Source: Certhia americana
Lineage: Eukaryota > Chordata > Aves > Passeriformes > Certhiidae
Direction: 5' to 3'
Assembly (NCBI GenBank): GCA_018697195.1
Contig: CM031857.1
Location: forward strand, 62,006,069 to 62,070,068
DNA: 64,000 bases
Part shown: one piece after another, positions 39,901 through 51,482 of the stretch
Layout of the letters: each line of letters opens with the position of its first letter
Position numbering within the stretch: the first letter of the stretch is position 1
Notes under the pieces: model-generated
Databases searched by the model: none
Told to the model about the DNA's origin: nothing
The model's input: only the letters and a program-made list of their open reading frames with translations
Position numbers and translations under genes: made by a program

Positions 39901-40860
39901 GGTTGACGGGCTCAGAATCTAAAGTTGAAGGGCAAAACACTAACTTACCTCAGAAGCTGGCCTTTTAAGTTAGTTGATAAGAAATTTGGAAGTTTAGATT
40001 GAAAAGTATGCTGCTTTGTTTACGGGGAGGCAAATGGGTCTGTTGAAAGGTTCTTCTTCTGACTCTTGAAATTCATTGAAAGACTTTTATGAGCAGGGTC
40101 TTAGCAGTACCCATATTTAATCATGGAAATACAAAAGCAAAAAGACACAACTTCTTTGCATTGCTAATTCTCTAATTTTCAATTAAATTAATGGCTTATA
40201 CTAATTTTATGTCTTCAGTAACATTATCACCTTCTTATAAAGAGAAGACTGTTTAAAAACCAGTCATCTATAACTGCAGTTGAAAGAGTGGTGACAAATC
40301 AATGAGAATTAGTGGACTAGCACAAAAAAAAAAAAAAAAAAAAAAAAAGAAATTTCTGCAGGGGGACTTGCCTAGCAAAGAGATCCATACTAAGTATTCC
40401 AGACAAAAGGTCGCTCTATTGTTGCCAGCTGTTCAGGTGCATAAGCTTTTACACTAATATTTTTGGTTCTAAAATTTTTGCAACAACTTAAAATATAATT
40501 TCTTTTTCTTTAGTGACTTTTCTGTTTCAGAAATATATTTTTTCCTAAATCCATTGTAGTCATCAAGAATAGATACTAGGAGCTGATAATGCCTCAGTTA
40601 ATATTCTACTTTCATCTTTTTGATGAGGCATATAAAACAAGTGGAAAAAACCTCATCCATACTTTAATCTTTTTGCAGCAGAGTACTTAAAAATATACAA
40701 AGCATTTAAAATATGAAAGATACTGTTTTTTAAGGCTGCAATCTGAAGTTAAATGTGACCATTCAGAGTAAACACAGAACTAGCTGAAACACCACCCTCC
40801 TGCCTTCTAAAATTTTGTTTTGAGCCATAATGTAAAACTTTGGCATTTTTTCAGCTTGTA
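33976..40860. other. AT-rich unique sequence, no gene seen
   Basis: No gene or clear transposon. A purine-leaning block lies about 34540-35060, followed by a GTTTT-rich tract (35085-35210). Opposed frames at 36932-37273 (minus, 113 codons) and 37091-37276 (plus, 61 codons) lie in a somewhat GC-richer segment (36930-37500) that I cannot identify. T and A homopolymers lie at 39836-39854 and 40324-40348. Confidence 0.6.
40324..40348 (+). repeat. Poly-A homopolymer (25)
   Basis: Twenty-five A preceded by CAC. There is no retroposon body upstream that I recognise. Confidence 0.93.
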
Positions 40861-41230
40861 CCAGGTGGTTGTTTAGCCTGGACAAAAAAAGAGGTTTGGA
40901 GGGACCTTATCACTCTCAACAAATAAAGAGGCAATAGTGAGGTGGGAGTAGGTATCTTCTCCTAACCGACAATAAATAGAACAAGAGGAAAGGGCCTCAA
41001 GTTGCACAAGAGAAGGTTTAGATTGGATATTAGGAAAATCTTCACTGAAAGAGTGGATAGGCATTGACACAGGCTGCCCAGCAAAGTGGTGGAGCACCAT
41101 TTCTTAAAGTATTTAAAAGATGTGTGGATATGGTACATGAACATTGTTTAAGGGGGAACTCAGCAGTGTTAGGTTAATGGCTTGACTTGATGATCATAAG
41201 GCTCTTTTCCAACCTCAATATTCTATAATA
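40861..41230 (+). mobile_element. CR1 LINE 3' fragment, plus strand
   Basis: Starts at 'ttgtttagcctgg' and continues through 'ggaccttatcactctcaaca', 'agagaaggtttagattggatattaggaaaat', 'aggctgcccagcaaagtggtgga' and 'ttggcttgacttgatgatcataaggctcttttccaacctcaatattctat'. This is the standard CR1 tail ending in its terminal octamer region. It is 5'-truncated and diverged. The short frames on the minus strand across it are incidental. Confidence 0.92.
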
Positions 41231-41999
41231 AAACTGTCCAAGCACAGTAAAGGTCCCTTTTGGATTGGGATGGTAAATCAGTTTTGTGGAAGCACACAGA
41301 GGAGGCTGGACATACCTTTGGGAATTGTCTGTGAAGCAGGGAATTTTTTCCCACAGCTTTGTGAGACCAGATGCCAAATTATTCATCTCTTTTATTCAGT
41401 CCCATTTATTTACAGACATCTTATAGTAAAGACATCATTTTGTATGACTGGGGACTGTCCAGGGAAAAGAAGAAGAAACCATCAAAAGACATGTACTATA
41501 GATGTAGAAACACCCTTGTCTTCCTTTGCTAGTTGGGGGGGGAGGAAAAAGCGTCATCTAAGTCAAATTGTCCTTTAAAAACTATATTCAAACCAACAGC
41601 AAAATTTCTCAGATGTGGCAAAACCTCATGATGTGCCAGGGGATAGAGTGGGACAAGAGGATCATCAAGCCCAAATCCTGCTAGTTATCTACTAAAATGC
41701 AAAAAAAAACCCTTGGCAACATCTGTCTTACCTACCATGCTGAAGCAACTGAGATTCACAGAAATCCTTTTCATTACTCACACAGTCACATTATACAAAC
41801 ATTCATTTGGTGGTTCTGAAAAGCCATCCCATGAAATGGACCTAATCCTATATCTGAGAAAACTTTTGCTGCCTGAGGAAGTGTGTCTCAAGCTCACAGT
41901 TAAATCATGGAGGATAAAATTTTGATGTGTAAAACCTTCTTTACCTTAGGTGGAAAATATTCCTTAGAAATTCAGGCTATTTTGGTAGGTTAAGTACTT

Positions 42000-43080
42000 T
42001 AGTGCACCAGCAGTTTTACTGTCACCTCCAAACCCAGTAGCCTTGAAACAGTGTCAGTTACCCAGGGAGACATGCTGGAATGACTCAGTTAAAGTATTGC
42101 TGGAGATGGGTATTATCTGCCACACTACTGTGTGGCACTTAACAGTCCTATTTGGCCCATTAAAAAATCCAGGTGGTGCTGATGCATGAAGGTAGATTAC
42201 CACCTAATAAATAAAGCAGCCTCTCCCCAACTGCATTTGTCCCAAATGTATTAGCACTGTTCTAATGTATTGAAACTGCTACATGGCATGCTGTGACTGA
42301 TATGGCTCATGCTTTCTTTAGCATATCCAGTACTGCAGAATTCCAGGAACAATTTGACTTTTCCTGGGAAGGACTACAATATCAAGATTTTCACTGTCTT
42401 CACTCAGGGGCTTTTGCATAGCCCCACCTATCTGTGAAGAGCCAGTGGCACAGCATCTGGAGAATAATAGCATCTCTCCAGATTGTAAATTTTTCCATTA
42501 CATGGATCTTACTATCATTACTGGGCTCACTGAGCAGTAAGTCAGAGAAACTCATAGCAATATTTTAGACATCATGAAAAACATAGATGGGTGATCAATC
42601 TCAAAAGATTACTAGATATTATCTCAAAAGACAATACAAGGGCCTACTATAGAAATTGTGTCAAAAACCCTGACACATTGCCTGAAGTGGCTAAACAAAC
42701 TATTATACTTATGTCTGAATAAAAAACCAAACCAAACCAAAACAAAAACACACAAATAAACAAACACCACCCCCCCAAAAAAACCCCAACAACCAAAACC
42801 AAAACCAAACACAAACCCTTTGTTTGAATTCTGGCTTATGGGAAAAAATTTCTCCCCATGTCACACAGATCTTATGGCTGTTGTATCATATCTACATGAA
42901 AAAGTCCTAACTAAGATTGTGTGAAAAGGAAAAATCAACTTTTGCACAAGCCAGACAGGCTGCCTTACATGCTGTATCTTTGGGGCCCATATTTGCTGAT
43001 AAAACCTTTTGAATTTTAAACTCTGTGTATTTGATGATACTGGACCTAGTAGAGCTTTTGGCAATGAGGGAAGGGAATGT
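42000..43080 (+). pseudogene. Decayed ERVL-like pol: reverse transcriptase, possible RNase H
   Basis: Retroviral reverse-transcriptase motifs appear in order but in all three plus frames. They are NSPIWPIK at 42141-42164 (N-terminal RT block), HAFFSI at 42308-42325 (the block around the first catalytic Asp, which is not intact), FSWEGLQY at 42359-42382, QGLLHSP at 42405-42425 (the conserved LPQG-type block) and YMDL at 42499-42510, where the YxDD catalytic box has lost an aspartate. Stop codons and at least two frameshifts separate them, so no product is possible. A weaker match at 42928-42985 (QARQAALHAV) resembles the RNase H core helix. The ERVL-like (class III) assignment is from the motif wording. 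An A/C-rich tract (42721-42816) interrupts it. No protease or integrase was recognised. In a live element pol copies the viral RNA into DNA. Confidence 0.72.
42721..42816 (+). repeat. A/C-only low-complexity tract
   Basis: About 95 bp of AAACC, AAAAC and CACACAAAT-like units with a C7 run (CACCACCCCCCC) in the middle. It sits inside the decayed pol and has probably expanded after insertion. Confidence 0.9.
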
Positions 43081-43322
43081 AATCCTCTGTGTGCTGTAGT
43101 CTCAGCTCCTCTCTACACCAACTCAAAATTACAACTCTTTTTAAATACCACTTTTAGCTGCATATTGAATATTGTCAGAAGCTGAAGAGATGACAAGGTG
43201 TTAACTGTCAGACTGCCTATCCTGCTAGGGTGTCCAATGACACCGACTGTAAGGACGGGAAAATGCAGGTGGTAAGAAGTGGAAATGTTTTACCTCCACA
43301 CATGCTAAGCCATGTGTACTGG

Positions 43323-43344
43323 TTTGGTTGGGGCCCCAACCAAA
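43323..43344. other. Perfect 22-bp palindrome in the LTR start
   Basis: TTTGGTTGGGG joined directly to CCCCAACCAAA: eleven-base arms and no spacer. It lies 8 bp from the LTR 5' terminus, within U3. Confidence 0.93.
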
Positions 43345-43612
43345 TATAGTTAATTGTTTTCAAAGTAACTTGTATGGTGCTATGTTTTGGATTTGTCCTG
43401 AAAAGGGCATAGATAAGATGAGGATATTTTGTTTGGGGCTGAGCAGTGCTTACAGAGTCAAGATCTTTTTGTTTCTCACATTGCTCTACTAGTGTGGCTG
43501 AGAAGAAGAAGCTGGGAGGGGATGTAGACATGTCAGCTGAGACGATGGCATCTTAGGGACAACATTGGAGAAAGGGCAAAGTGATGCACAGGCACTGAGA
43601 AGTGACTAAAAA

Positions 43613-43993
43613 GTGGAGGGAGGAACCAAGCTGAGAGAAGAAGGAGCAGGAGGAGGTGATCCAGATGCAAGATCCAGGATTGCCCTGGAGCCCCCTTCAG
43701 GAGACCGTGGTGGAGCAGCTATTTCCCTGCAGCCTGTGAAGGGAACCACGCTGGAATGGTTATCTACAATGCAGCCTGTGGAAAGGACCATACCAGTGCA
43801 AGTGGATATGCCCCAAAGGAATTGTTCAGGACCACACCAGGAGCTGTTTACTCCTGAAGGCCTTCTGCCCATGAGGAAGATCTACATTAGAAGAGGGAAA
43901 AATCATGAGGAAAAGGAAGCAGAGAGGAACTGCTATGGTCTGATGGCACATTTTGTCATTCCCTTTGCATCTCTAAGGGTCAGGTGGAAGTAG
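43613..43993 (+). other. 126-codon open frame inside the LTR, probably not a gene
   Basis: An ATG-to-stop frame across the internal repeat of the LTR. The repeat period is about 42 bp, a multiple of three (for example GCAGCCTGTG at 43729 and 43771, exactly 42 bp apart), which keeps one frame open and yields repeated QPV-type peptides. The translation has an acidic/basic mix with no recognised domain. It starts in U3-like sequence with no promoter evidence. The repeat period, not coding selection, is the simplest explanation for its length. Confidence 0.3.
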
Positions 43994-44283
43994 ACAAGAA
44001 GAAATGAAAGAATAAAGTTAAGCTTGGGAAAACACAGGAGTAGGAGGATGGTTGTTTAGATTTTGATTTTTTTCCTCAGTATTCAAATCTATTTAAATTG
44101 GTAAAAAATTAAATTAACCTTCACCGAGTACAGTCTGTGCTGCCTGTCACAGTGATTGTCAAGTGATCTCCTTGTCTATCCAAAAGCTTTTTCATCTCAT
44201 TTTCTTCCCTTGTTCTATTGAGAGGCAGGAGTGGGATACTGACTGGGTGGGCAGCTGGAAACTGACAAGGTCAACACAGCACA

Positions 44284-46015
44284 AACATGTATACAGTCAC
44301 AACTATATGCATAGTGCATTTTCTTCTCCACCTAAAATACTATATGCACTCATTTTGGTACTACAGCTTTATGAAGAAAAAGGTTTGGAAATGCATTCTC
44401 CAAGGGACTTTTCAAAGCTAAGCCCACAAAGCTAAAAGTAAACTCAACTCCAATAAGCGACTGCTGATTAGAGAACCTGAAATGCCCAGATGTCTGTCAG
44501 TGCCTTGAAAAGGCCCCTGAAAGAAGAGAAAGTGAATTAAAAGCAAGATATTTTAAAAGCAAGCAAACCAAGGATATAATTATTAAATAGGATTGAAAAC
44601 ATATTAAAATAAGTATTAAGTATTTATGAATTTTTATAAAATATTTTTCTTGCAATATTAATTTCCTATCAATTGTGTTCAAATAAATACTTTGATATGT
44701 TTTCTCGAAAAAAACAGTCTAAGAAATACCAGAAAATCTTCTAAATTTCATCTTATCTCATATGTTGTTTCTTCTTTTGGTTCCATATTTCAAAAAAAAT
44801 TTCATAGCTTCCTCATTATTACATAAATACATCATGAATTCAATTTTTATAATATCTGTTTTCATGTTGCTTATAAACTCGTGTCACACAAGAAGAAAAA
44901 CAAAGCAACTTCTTTAAAATTCCTTCAAATTGGTACTTAAATTTTTTGTGAAAAGGAGTGTAGTTTAAACAAATCATAAAAACTGGTAAGATAGGATGTG
45001 CTGTGTTCTATGCAAGAAAGGATGCCAGAAATTCTCCAGGAAATTATAATGCTTCAGTCACATCAATTTACACTATTTTGAATATAGATTTGAGCTGTAA
45101 CATTCCAGCTCAAATTCCAGCAAAATCTGAATCAGACATCACAGATTGAATTGTCATACTTAATTTCTGACTTCATCTCTCAAAATCCTTCTCAGCTGCC
45201 TTTCAGACATTTAGTCAGAGCACTTTTCAGCATGACATGTAATTCAAGTGTAGGCAATAGTAAGAATTATCCTTGAATAATATCCTTGAGTGACTGATAT
45301 TCTGAGTTGTTTCACTTGTGTAAAAATCCCTGTGAAGCTACTGCATTTGTCCCATTGTCTCCCTCTTGGGGAAAAAAGAAAATCCCCTAGTTCTGTTGTT
45401 TTTCCAGTGGTTCAAGCAATGTGGCATGTCTGATTTCCATGCAAAAGGAATTCTAAATTTTTGAAAGTCAGTTGCATTGTCATAAATTTTCACATCAGAT
45501 TTCTTTTTTATAATGCACAATTTCCTAATTTTCTGTTTTAGTTTGAGAATATGTTTTAGAAACAACAATGAGATTTCAAGAACTATTAGATTTCAAGTGA
45601 AAGATTTTAGAGAATATAAGTTCATTTTTCTACATTCCTGTGTTGCTCATTCATGTTGTCTGAGATGTACTGTTATAGATGAATTATTTCTCAAGCACTT
45701 GGCATTCTATGATTCACAGTTTTTACAAGGTAGAGCTCATAGAAAACTCATACTTCTTTTACCTATTATCACTTTCGTCCTTTTATGCCATATATCTAGA
45801 CATAATAAATAGCTCTACCATCTCTTTTTAATTTATTTATTATATTTTTTGTTTTGCTCTCTTTTTTTGCTCTGGTCTTAATTACCTCTTGGTAACTGAG
45901 ACTACAAAAGAAGAAATTATATTTTCTGGTATATTGAGAATTGGAAATTGAAACAAAAAATACTGCTGAGGAAAAAGGAAAGAGTAGAATTCTTTATTTA
46001 TGTATAGATCAGGAT
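44284..46015. other. AT-rich unique sequence, no gene seen
   Basis: No recognised repeat or exon. Frames of up to 99 codons (45513-45812 plus) lack motifs. Confidence 0.65.
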
Positions 46016-46118
46016 GGTTTCCTTCCTTCCTTCCTTCCTTCCTTCCTTCCTTCCTTCCTTCCTTCNNNNNNNNNNCCTTCCTTCCTTCCTTCCTTCCTTC
46101 CTTCCTTCCTTCCTTCCT

Positions 46119-46159
<41 letters not shown>

Positions 46160-46437
46160 CTTTCCTTCCTGCCTTCCTTCCTGCCTTCCTGTCTTCCGCG
46201 ACTTCCTGCCTTCCGCGCCTTCCTGCCTTCCGTGCCTTCCCTGCCTTCCTTCACGCCTTCCGTGCCTTCCGTGCCTTCCGTGCCTTCCTTCACGCCTTCC
46301 TTCCTTCCTGCCTTTCTGCCGTCTTTCCACACCTTCCTTCTGTGCCTTCCTTCCGTGCCTTCCTTCCTTCCGTGCCTTCCGCACCTTCCTTCTTTCCACG
46401 CCTTCCTTCTGCACCTTCCTTCTTTCCCTCCTTTTCT
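46016..46437 (+). repeat. Large (CCTT)n / (CCTG)n compound microsatellite
   Basis: Pure CCTT units run from 46020 to about 46120, with the gap inside. They are followed by ten CCTG units (46121-46160), a second CCTT/CCTG mix, and then a degenerate higher-order region of CCTTCCGTG and CCTTCACG units to about 46437. The plus strand is nearly all pyrimidine for the first part. The overlapping open frames of 158-177 codons on both strands (PSFL-type or EGRK-type repeats) are artefacts. Confidence 0.97.
46066..46075. other. Assembly gap (10 N)
   Basis: Ten N inside the pure CCTT part. The true length of the array is therefore unknown, and the N count need not equal the missing length. Confidence 0.99.
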
Positions 46438-47879
46438 CTCTCTCCATTTCTTTTTCTTTTTTGTTTGAAGAGATGACCAAACTGAATTGCAAACCAATTT
46501 TACAACTCCTTGGACCTTTGATAAATGTAGTCTGTGTACGTAAATAATTCTGGTAAGTATATAGAATTATTAAAATAATAAATGTGAGACTAATTTTCTG
46601 ATAAATTGAATGATACTGCTTGTATAATGAAAAATTATGGTTTAGCCTATAAATAAAAGTAGCTTGTTTGTCTCAGCTATTTTCTTTTTGGAAACAGGCC
46701 TTTATGATGGTGGTACACTACATAAATCTTACATATTTTAGCACAACTGTCTCCTAAACACTGAGTTATTTTCTGAGGAAATGTTGGCCTGTCTAGGTAA
46801 TTTTAAAAGTGGATTAACTGAACAGTTCCTGAAATTCCATATTTCTTCCTATTCAGGAGCTTGTCTATGGCCTACAAGGTATTCTGGTACTATAAAACTA
46901 TTGTCACTTAAAATGCCTACTTTTATAAAAAAAACAATTTAAAATAAAAGGAAATTATGAAAAATAAATCAGAAAGAGGATATTTAAGGTTTTAACTTAA
47001 TCCAATTTGCAATCTATGTTGTGTATCTTATTTATCTTGTTAACATTCCAACAAAAGAATTCCTAAAAGTCTTAATATGAACTAAAATATAAATGTACCT
47101 GCAACAGAGAACATGAAAAGCCATCTAAAACATATTTTTATCAAGATAATCTCAGAGATTAAAAAAGCAGTGATTCACATTTTAGCAACATACCTTAGAT
47201 GCTTAATTCTTTGGAGAATATTAAGTCACTAACCATTGTATTTGAAACTTGAATTATGAGACAGGCCACAAAAAATAAAATAAAACTAGATTCAATCTGT
47301 AATCATATGCCTCAAACCTGGTGAAAGGATTTGTTTATGTTGGCTTTTTTATACAGATGTTCATATTGATATATTAGAATTTAGCCCAATATAGTCCTTT
47401 TTGCTACATTTTTTCTTTGTTATTTTCCAAAGCAATATACATAGATGTGGAGAAAAAGCCATGGTTGCTGAGATATTTTTCAGCTTCTGCATATGTTGTC
47501 TTAGTGAAAGAAAAACCACTAGTATTAGTGATAAAACAAGATGGAACAAGCTGTCTTTTATTGAACATCCACCATACACTGTCTTCTTCTCCAACAGAAC
47601 AGTACCCAGTTATTAACTTCTCTCATCCTCTTCCACAGAATTTCAGTACAACTTTCACTGGTTCTTCCCATTTTCAGACCTCTCTAAGGGTTTTTAATAG
47701 CATCATGTTTTGTCTTTACATACATCTGCATCCACTAACACTGCTCATTATCTGTGTGCTTTCTGATATAACTTAAATTATAATTTTCTGCTACTATTTG
47801 CTTATTTTTATCTTTTGCCCTTGTGTATGACTTGTAGCAATAGAAAGGGAGAAGATGCGAGAAAGGAGAAATGAGAATA
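46438..47879. other. AT-rich unique sequence, no gene seen
   Basis: Unremarkable AT-rich sequence. The 119-codon plus frame at 47417-47776 overlaps a 71-codon frame in another phase and a 77-codon minus frame, and has no domain. Confidence 0.6.
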
Positions 47880-48545
47880 ACTAGAGGGACTAAGTGTGTT
47901 TCAAAAGGAATTTCATGAAGTTCAACAAGAAAAAGTACAGTCTTGCACATGAGAACAATGCCATGTACAAATATATGCTAGGTGCCATCCAGCTGGAAAG
48001 CAATTGACAGAAAAGGATATGGTGGGAACGATGTTCCACCTGAGCCTGCACTATGTCCTTACCAGAAGGAAGGCTAATGGTATCCTTGGCTACTTTAAAA
48101 AAAGTACTGCCTGCTGTTGGACATTTGTGTTCCTTCTTTTATTTTTTTAAATTCAACACTGTTGAGGCCACACTTGAAGTGTTGTGTCCTCTTCTGGGCT
48201 CCTCAGCATAAAAGAGGAGCATATTGGAAAGCACATATTGGAAAGAGTCCAACAAAGGATGACAAGGAGGTATAAGGGACTGAAGCAACTCATATGAGGA
48301 AAGTCTGAGAGAGCTTGGACTGTTTAGCCTAGAGTAGTGAACACTCAGGGGGTATCTTATGAATATGTATAGATACCTGGAGGAAGGATGCAGAGAAGGC
48401 TCTTTTCAGTGATCCCCAGCGACATGATCAGAGGCAGTGGACACAAGCTGAAACACAGGATGTTCCATCTGAATGTCAATAAACACTTTTTTTTTTTACT
48501 TTGAGGATGACGGAATGCTGGCACAGGTTGCCCAGAAAACAAAAC
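47880..48545 (+). mobile_element. CR1 LINE fragment lacking its 3' end, plus strand
   Basis: Reads along the CR1 ORF2 end and beyond: 'aatttcatgaagttcaacaagaaaaagtacag', 'ctggaaagcaa...', 'ggctaatggtatccttgg', 'gttgaggccacacttgaagtgttgtgtcctcttctgggctcctcag', 'gagagcttggactgtttagcctaga', 'ctcttttcagtgatccccagcgac' and 'gctggcacaggttgcccaga'. It then ends abruptly at 48545, before the last ~150 bp including the octamer tail. The copy also has a ~20-bp tandem duplication ('cacatattggaaag', 48220-48250) and an expanded T run at 48489-48498. It is not coding. Confidence 0.9.
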
Positions 48546-51357
48546 TTTTATTTGAAAGCCAAGATATTGTTAGCATATGACTACTTACCACAAACCACAA
48601 AAACTGAAGAAAACTCTCTTCTTAGAAAGGTATAACACTCTAAATGTTCAGGGCTTAATAAATGCCCTGACTTATAAAGGCAGTGGGAACCTTGCTCTTG
48701 ACTTCATTAATACAAATTGTTGGTAAAGAGCAGGATCATTAAGCTGCAACACCCACAAAGACTAATATAAATACAAGCTATCCTTTACTCCCAGTTCTGT
48801 TCTGTTCTTAATCTCAAGAGACCCACTATACTCTTACAGAAATACTCAAGCCAATAACAATGAATTGCAGTAAAACCTAGTTTGCAGTCTGGTCCTTAAA
48901 AATAGCTAAGATAAAAAAACCCCTGATCAATCAAAATAATGTGCTATGATATTTCAGACTATTTTCCAGATCATAACTATACAGAAATGTCACGCTTAAA
49001 GGAAAAAAGAAATAAAGAAAGGAAATAAACCCACACTTATTGCTTTTGTTTAAATAAAAGATCTATGTATAAAAAGACATTTTGATAGAAAAGCAGGTAA
49101 ATCTCATACAGTCGTGATTGTGAGGTACCATGTTGTACTGCATACTTCACAGCTATTTCACATGTAAAAGAATGACTTGCTTAGCTCCATGTCATTGTGT
49201 TTCACATCACTTTTTTAAAGGCCTTTGAAATTAATTCTGAGATAGAAGCAAGTAATCTCCTTAGTACTGAAAAGAGACTGTGGAAACAATTACCTATATG
49301 TTCCAAACTGATATGAACACATTTGAATTCACTAGTTTTGCAAAAAATAAGATATCTCTATATCTGTTAAACAGAGTTATAAAATGTTCTAGATGTATCA
49401 ATCAGCACAGTTTTATGGTTTTCACATTATAACAATGAAGAAGGAAGCAGAGCATAAAAATAATAGTTGGTTAATGCTAAATTACTTTATACTGTTCATC
49501 TTATTTAATTTCCATACAGTCTTGATTGATGTATATGCCTTTGTTATTATCTTCTTAACTTCCTTGGGTCACGGAGTCTCTCTATCTTGCATAATCAAAT
49601 AGAACATTAGTGCAGATGCAACAGAATATTGCTGATATTGTTAGATAAAAAATAATTTACTCTTAAGCTAAATAAGTATTATTTAATGGAATAATAAAAT
49701 GAAAATTTTATTGCAAAAATACAAAAGAAAATTTGTACGTAGTCAATAATATAATTGCATTACCTTAAAGAAATATAATAAAAATGACACATAAAGATTC
49801 ATAATGATTATCTTTCCATGGAGACAAGTATTAGAAAAGGGGAAAGATCTATTCGGTTTCCTAGTGTGCTTCTTCACCAAATTATCACACAAGTATTTTG
49901 TCACTTTAACTGACTCAAATGCTGCAAAATTCCTCTACTTCTAGAGAATTTATTCTCTTGTTCAACAGAGTAATAGAACACAGTTTTCTTGGAGGCCTTA
50001 CCTTAATATTGACTTGTTTCTGCTGCTCATTTTTATATCATTTTCTTAATTATGCCTCTAGGATCTACTTTGAGATTGTTTTCTAAATGCACGCACTGCA
50101 AATATTTATAGACAACTTCATATCCTTGTCCCTCACTAAAACCTCTTCATTCTCCTTATTCCATTCAAGTTTGTAATGCATTTATTTAAACTCAAGTATT
50201 CAAACACATCCACAAAAGATAAAGAAATAATGAAAGGATGTCCATAGGAAGGTCATAAATGATAATGATAATGGTAATGAAAGCAAATTACTTGCTGAAA
50301 GTACTTTTCTTTTCTAAAAATAAAAATCTAGCCTAATGGTCCAGAAATGATGACTATTTTAATTGTGAGAGTTAGTTGTATAAGAGAATTTACTATTTTT
50401 TTCAATATATGAAAGCAATTTACATGGTTTAAATTCTAGGGGTCAGTTCAACTTCCTTGCTGTAGAATATTTACAGGTAGAGCAACATTTGAGATCACCT
50501 GTGTTACCTGGCTTTTTCTGTTATTCTTGACATGTCCAATTCTCCTGTGAGTACTTTTTACCAACTAGTCGTGGACCAAGATACTTAGGGTTTCTCATGG
50601 CATTAGGTGATAGTTATGTGTTTGATGACAGGCATGAGTTTAGTGACTGTAGACTCAATTTGAAAATGCTAAAATTAATCTAATTTCAGAACACTGAATA
50701 CTGTTTAAGGTCACTCCTGTAGGAACTGATTCTATAGGTGTTTATATAGAGGTATAACACAATCCTAATATTAAATTTTAAAACACAGCTTTTACTACCA
50801 TGACATTTTATTATTTATATTTAATGATGCTTTGATCAATCCTGCATTTCATCTTCCCATCACTGTAGAAATATAACTTTTCCAGAGTTATTTCTGAAGC
50901 GTTCACTTATATATTCACTTCTGAATTATAATTTTGTAAATTATAATAGATTTAATATATTATTTTGGCCTAGAGTGTTTTGCAATTCATGTTTTTTTAA
51001 TAGCAGAAAAACTGTCTTTAAGTCAAAGAAAAACAATTTGAATTTTTGAATGCAAGGGCTTTATCTGTGGCCGTATAATTTTATTTACATCTTTGTTTGG
51101 TTTTGTCTCTAATAACAAAGCAGATATGCTTAATTAGATGAATTTCTGAGTATTTAAAACACACAAGAAAACAGTTATTTATTTTCAGGAATGTTTTAAA
51201 CAGGAGATGTTGTTTAATGCCTTGAATACATTAATTTTTAATAATTATAGATGCAGCTGTCAGCCAAACAATGGAGTAAAAAAAAAAAAATAAATTTGGG
51301 CATGGAAGAGATAGTTCTGTTCAACTGAATGTGTCTTGGCAAACATGAATAAAAACA

Positions 51358-51482
51358 TTAAAAAACCCCAACCAACAAAAAAAAACCCTTCCTCAGAATA
51401 AAGCAAATAGAAATCTGAACACAAAATGGTACCAAAACCAAAATAAACAAAAAAAAACCAAACAACAAAAACCCCAAAACTA
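51358..51482 (+). repeat. A/C-rich low-complexity tract
   Basis: Interrupted AAAACCCC, CCAAACAA and AAAAAC units over about 125 bp. Confidence 0.85.

Larger units (their letters stand above)
43315..44283 (+). mobile_element. Long (~970-bp) ERVL-type LTR, plus strand
   Basis: Begins TGTACTGGTTTGG and contains the avian ERVL-LTR-like blocks 'gtgctatgttttggatttgtcctg', 'gctgagcagtgcttacagagtcaagat', 'cacattgctctactagtgtggctgagaagaagaagctgggagggga' and, near the end, 'cctgtcacagtgattgtcaagtgatctcc', 'aaaagctttttcatctcattttc' and 'ggtcaacacagcaca'. AATAAA occurs at 44011-44016. The centre (43690-43890) is built of degenerate ~42-bp units. There is no polypurine tract directly upstream, so whether this is the 3' LTR of the decayed pol next to it or an independent solo LTR is open. 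Target duplication is ambiguous: CCATG before versus ACATG one base beyond the end. Confidence 0.75.

Noticed and set aside
41270..41578. 102-codon plus frame after a CR1 tail as retroviral gag or a cysteine-rich gene
   Set aside because: It has several cysteines but not in a zinc-knuckle or other spacing I recognise. Its link to the pol remnant downstream is unproven.
43315..43320. Target-site duplication CCATG / ACATG around the long LTR
   Set aside because: It needs one mismatch and an LTR end one base past the CA, so I could not claim it.
45941..46547. Open frames of 158-177 codons on both strands
   Set aside because: They run through the CCTT/CCTG microsatellite, contain the N gap and encode only repeated PSFL-like or EGRK-like peptides.
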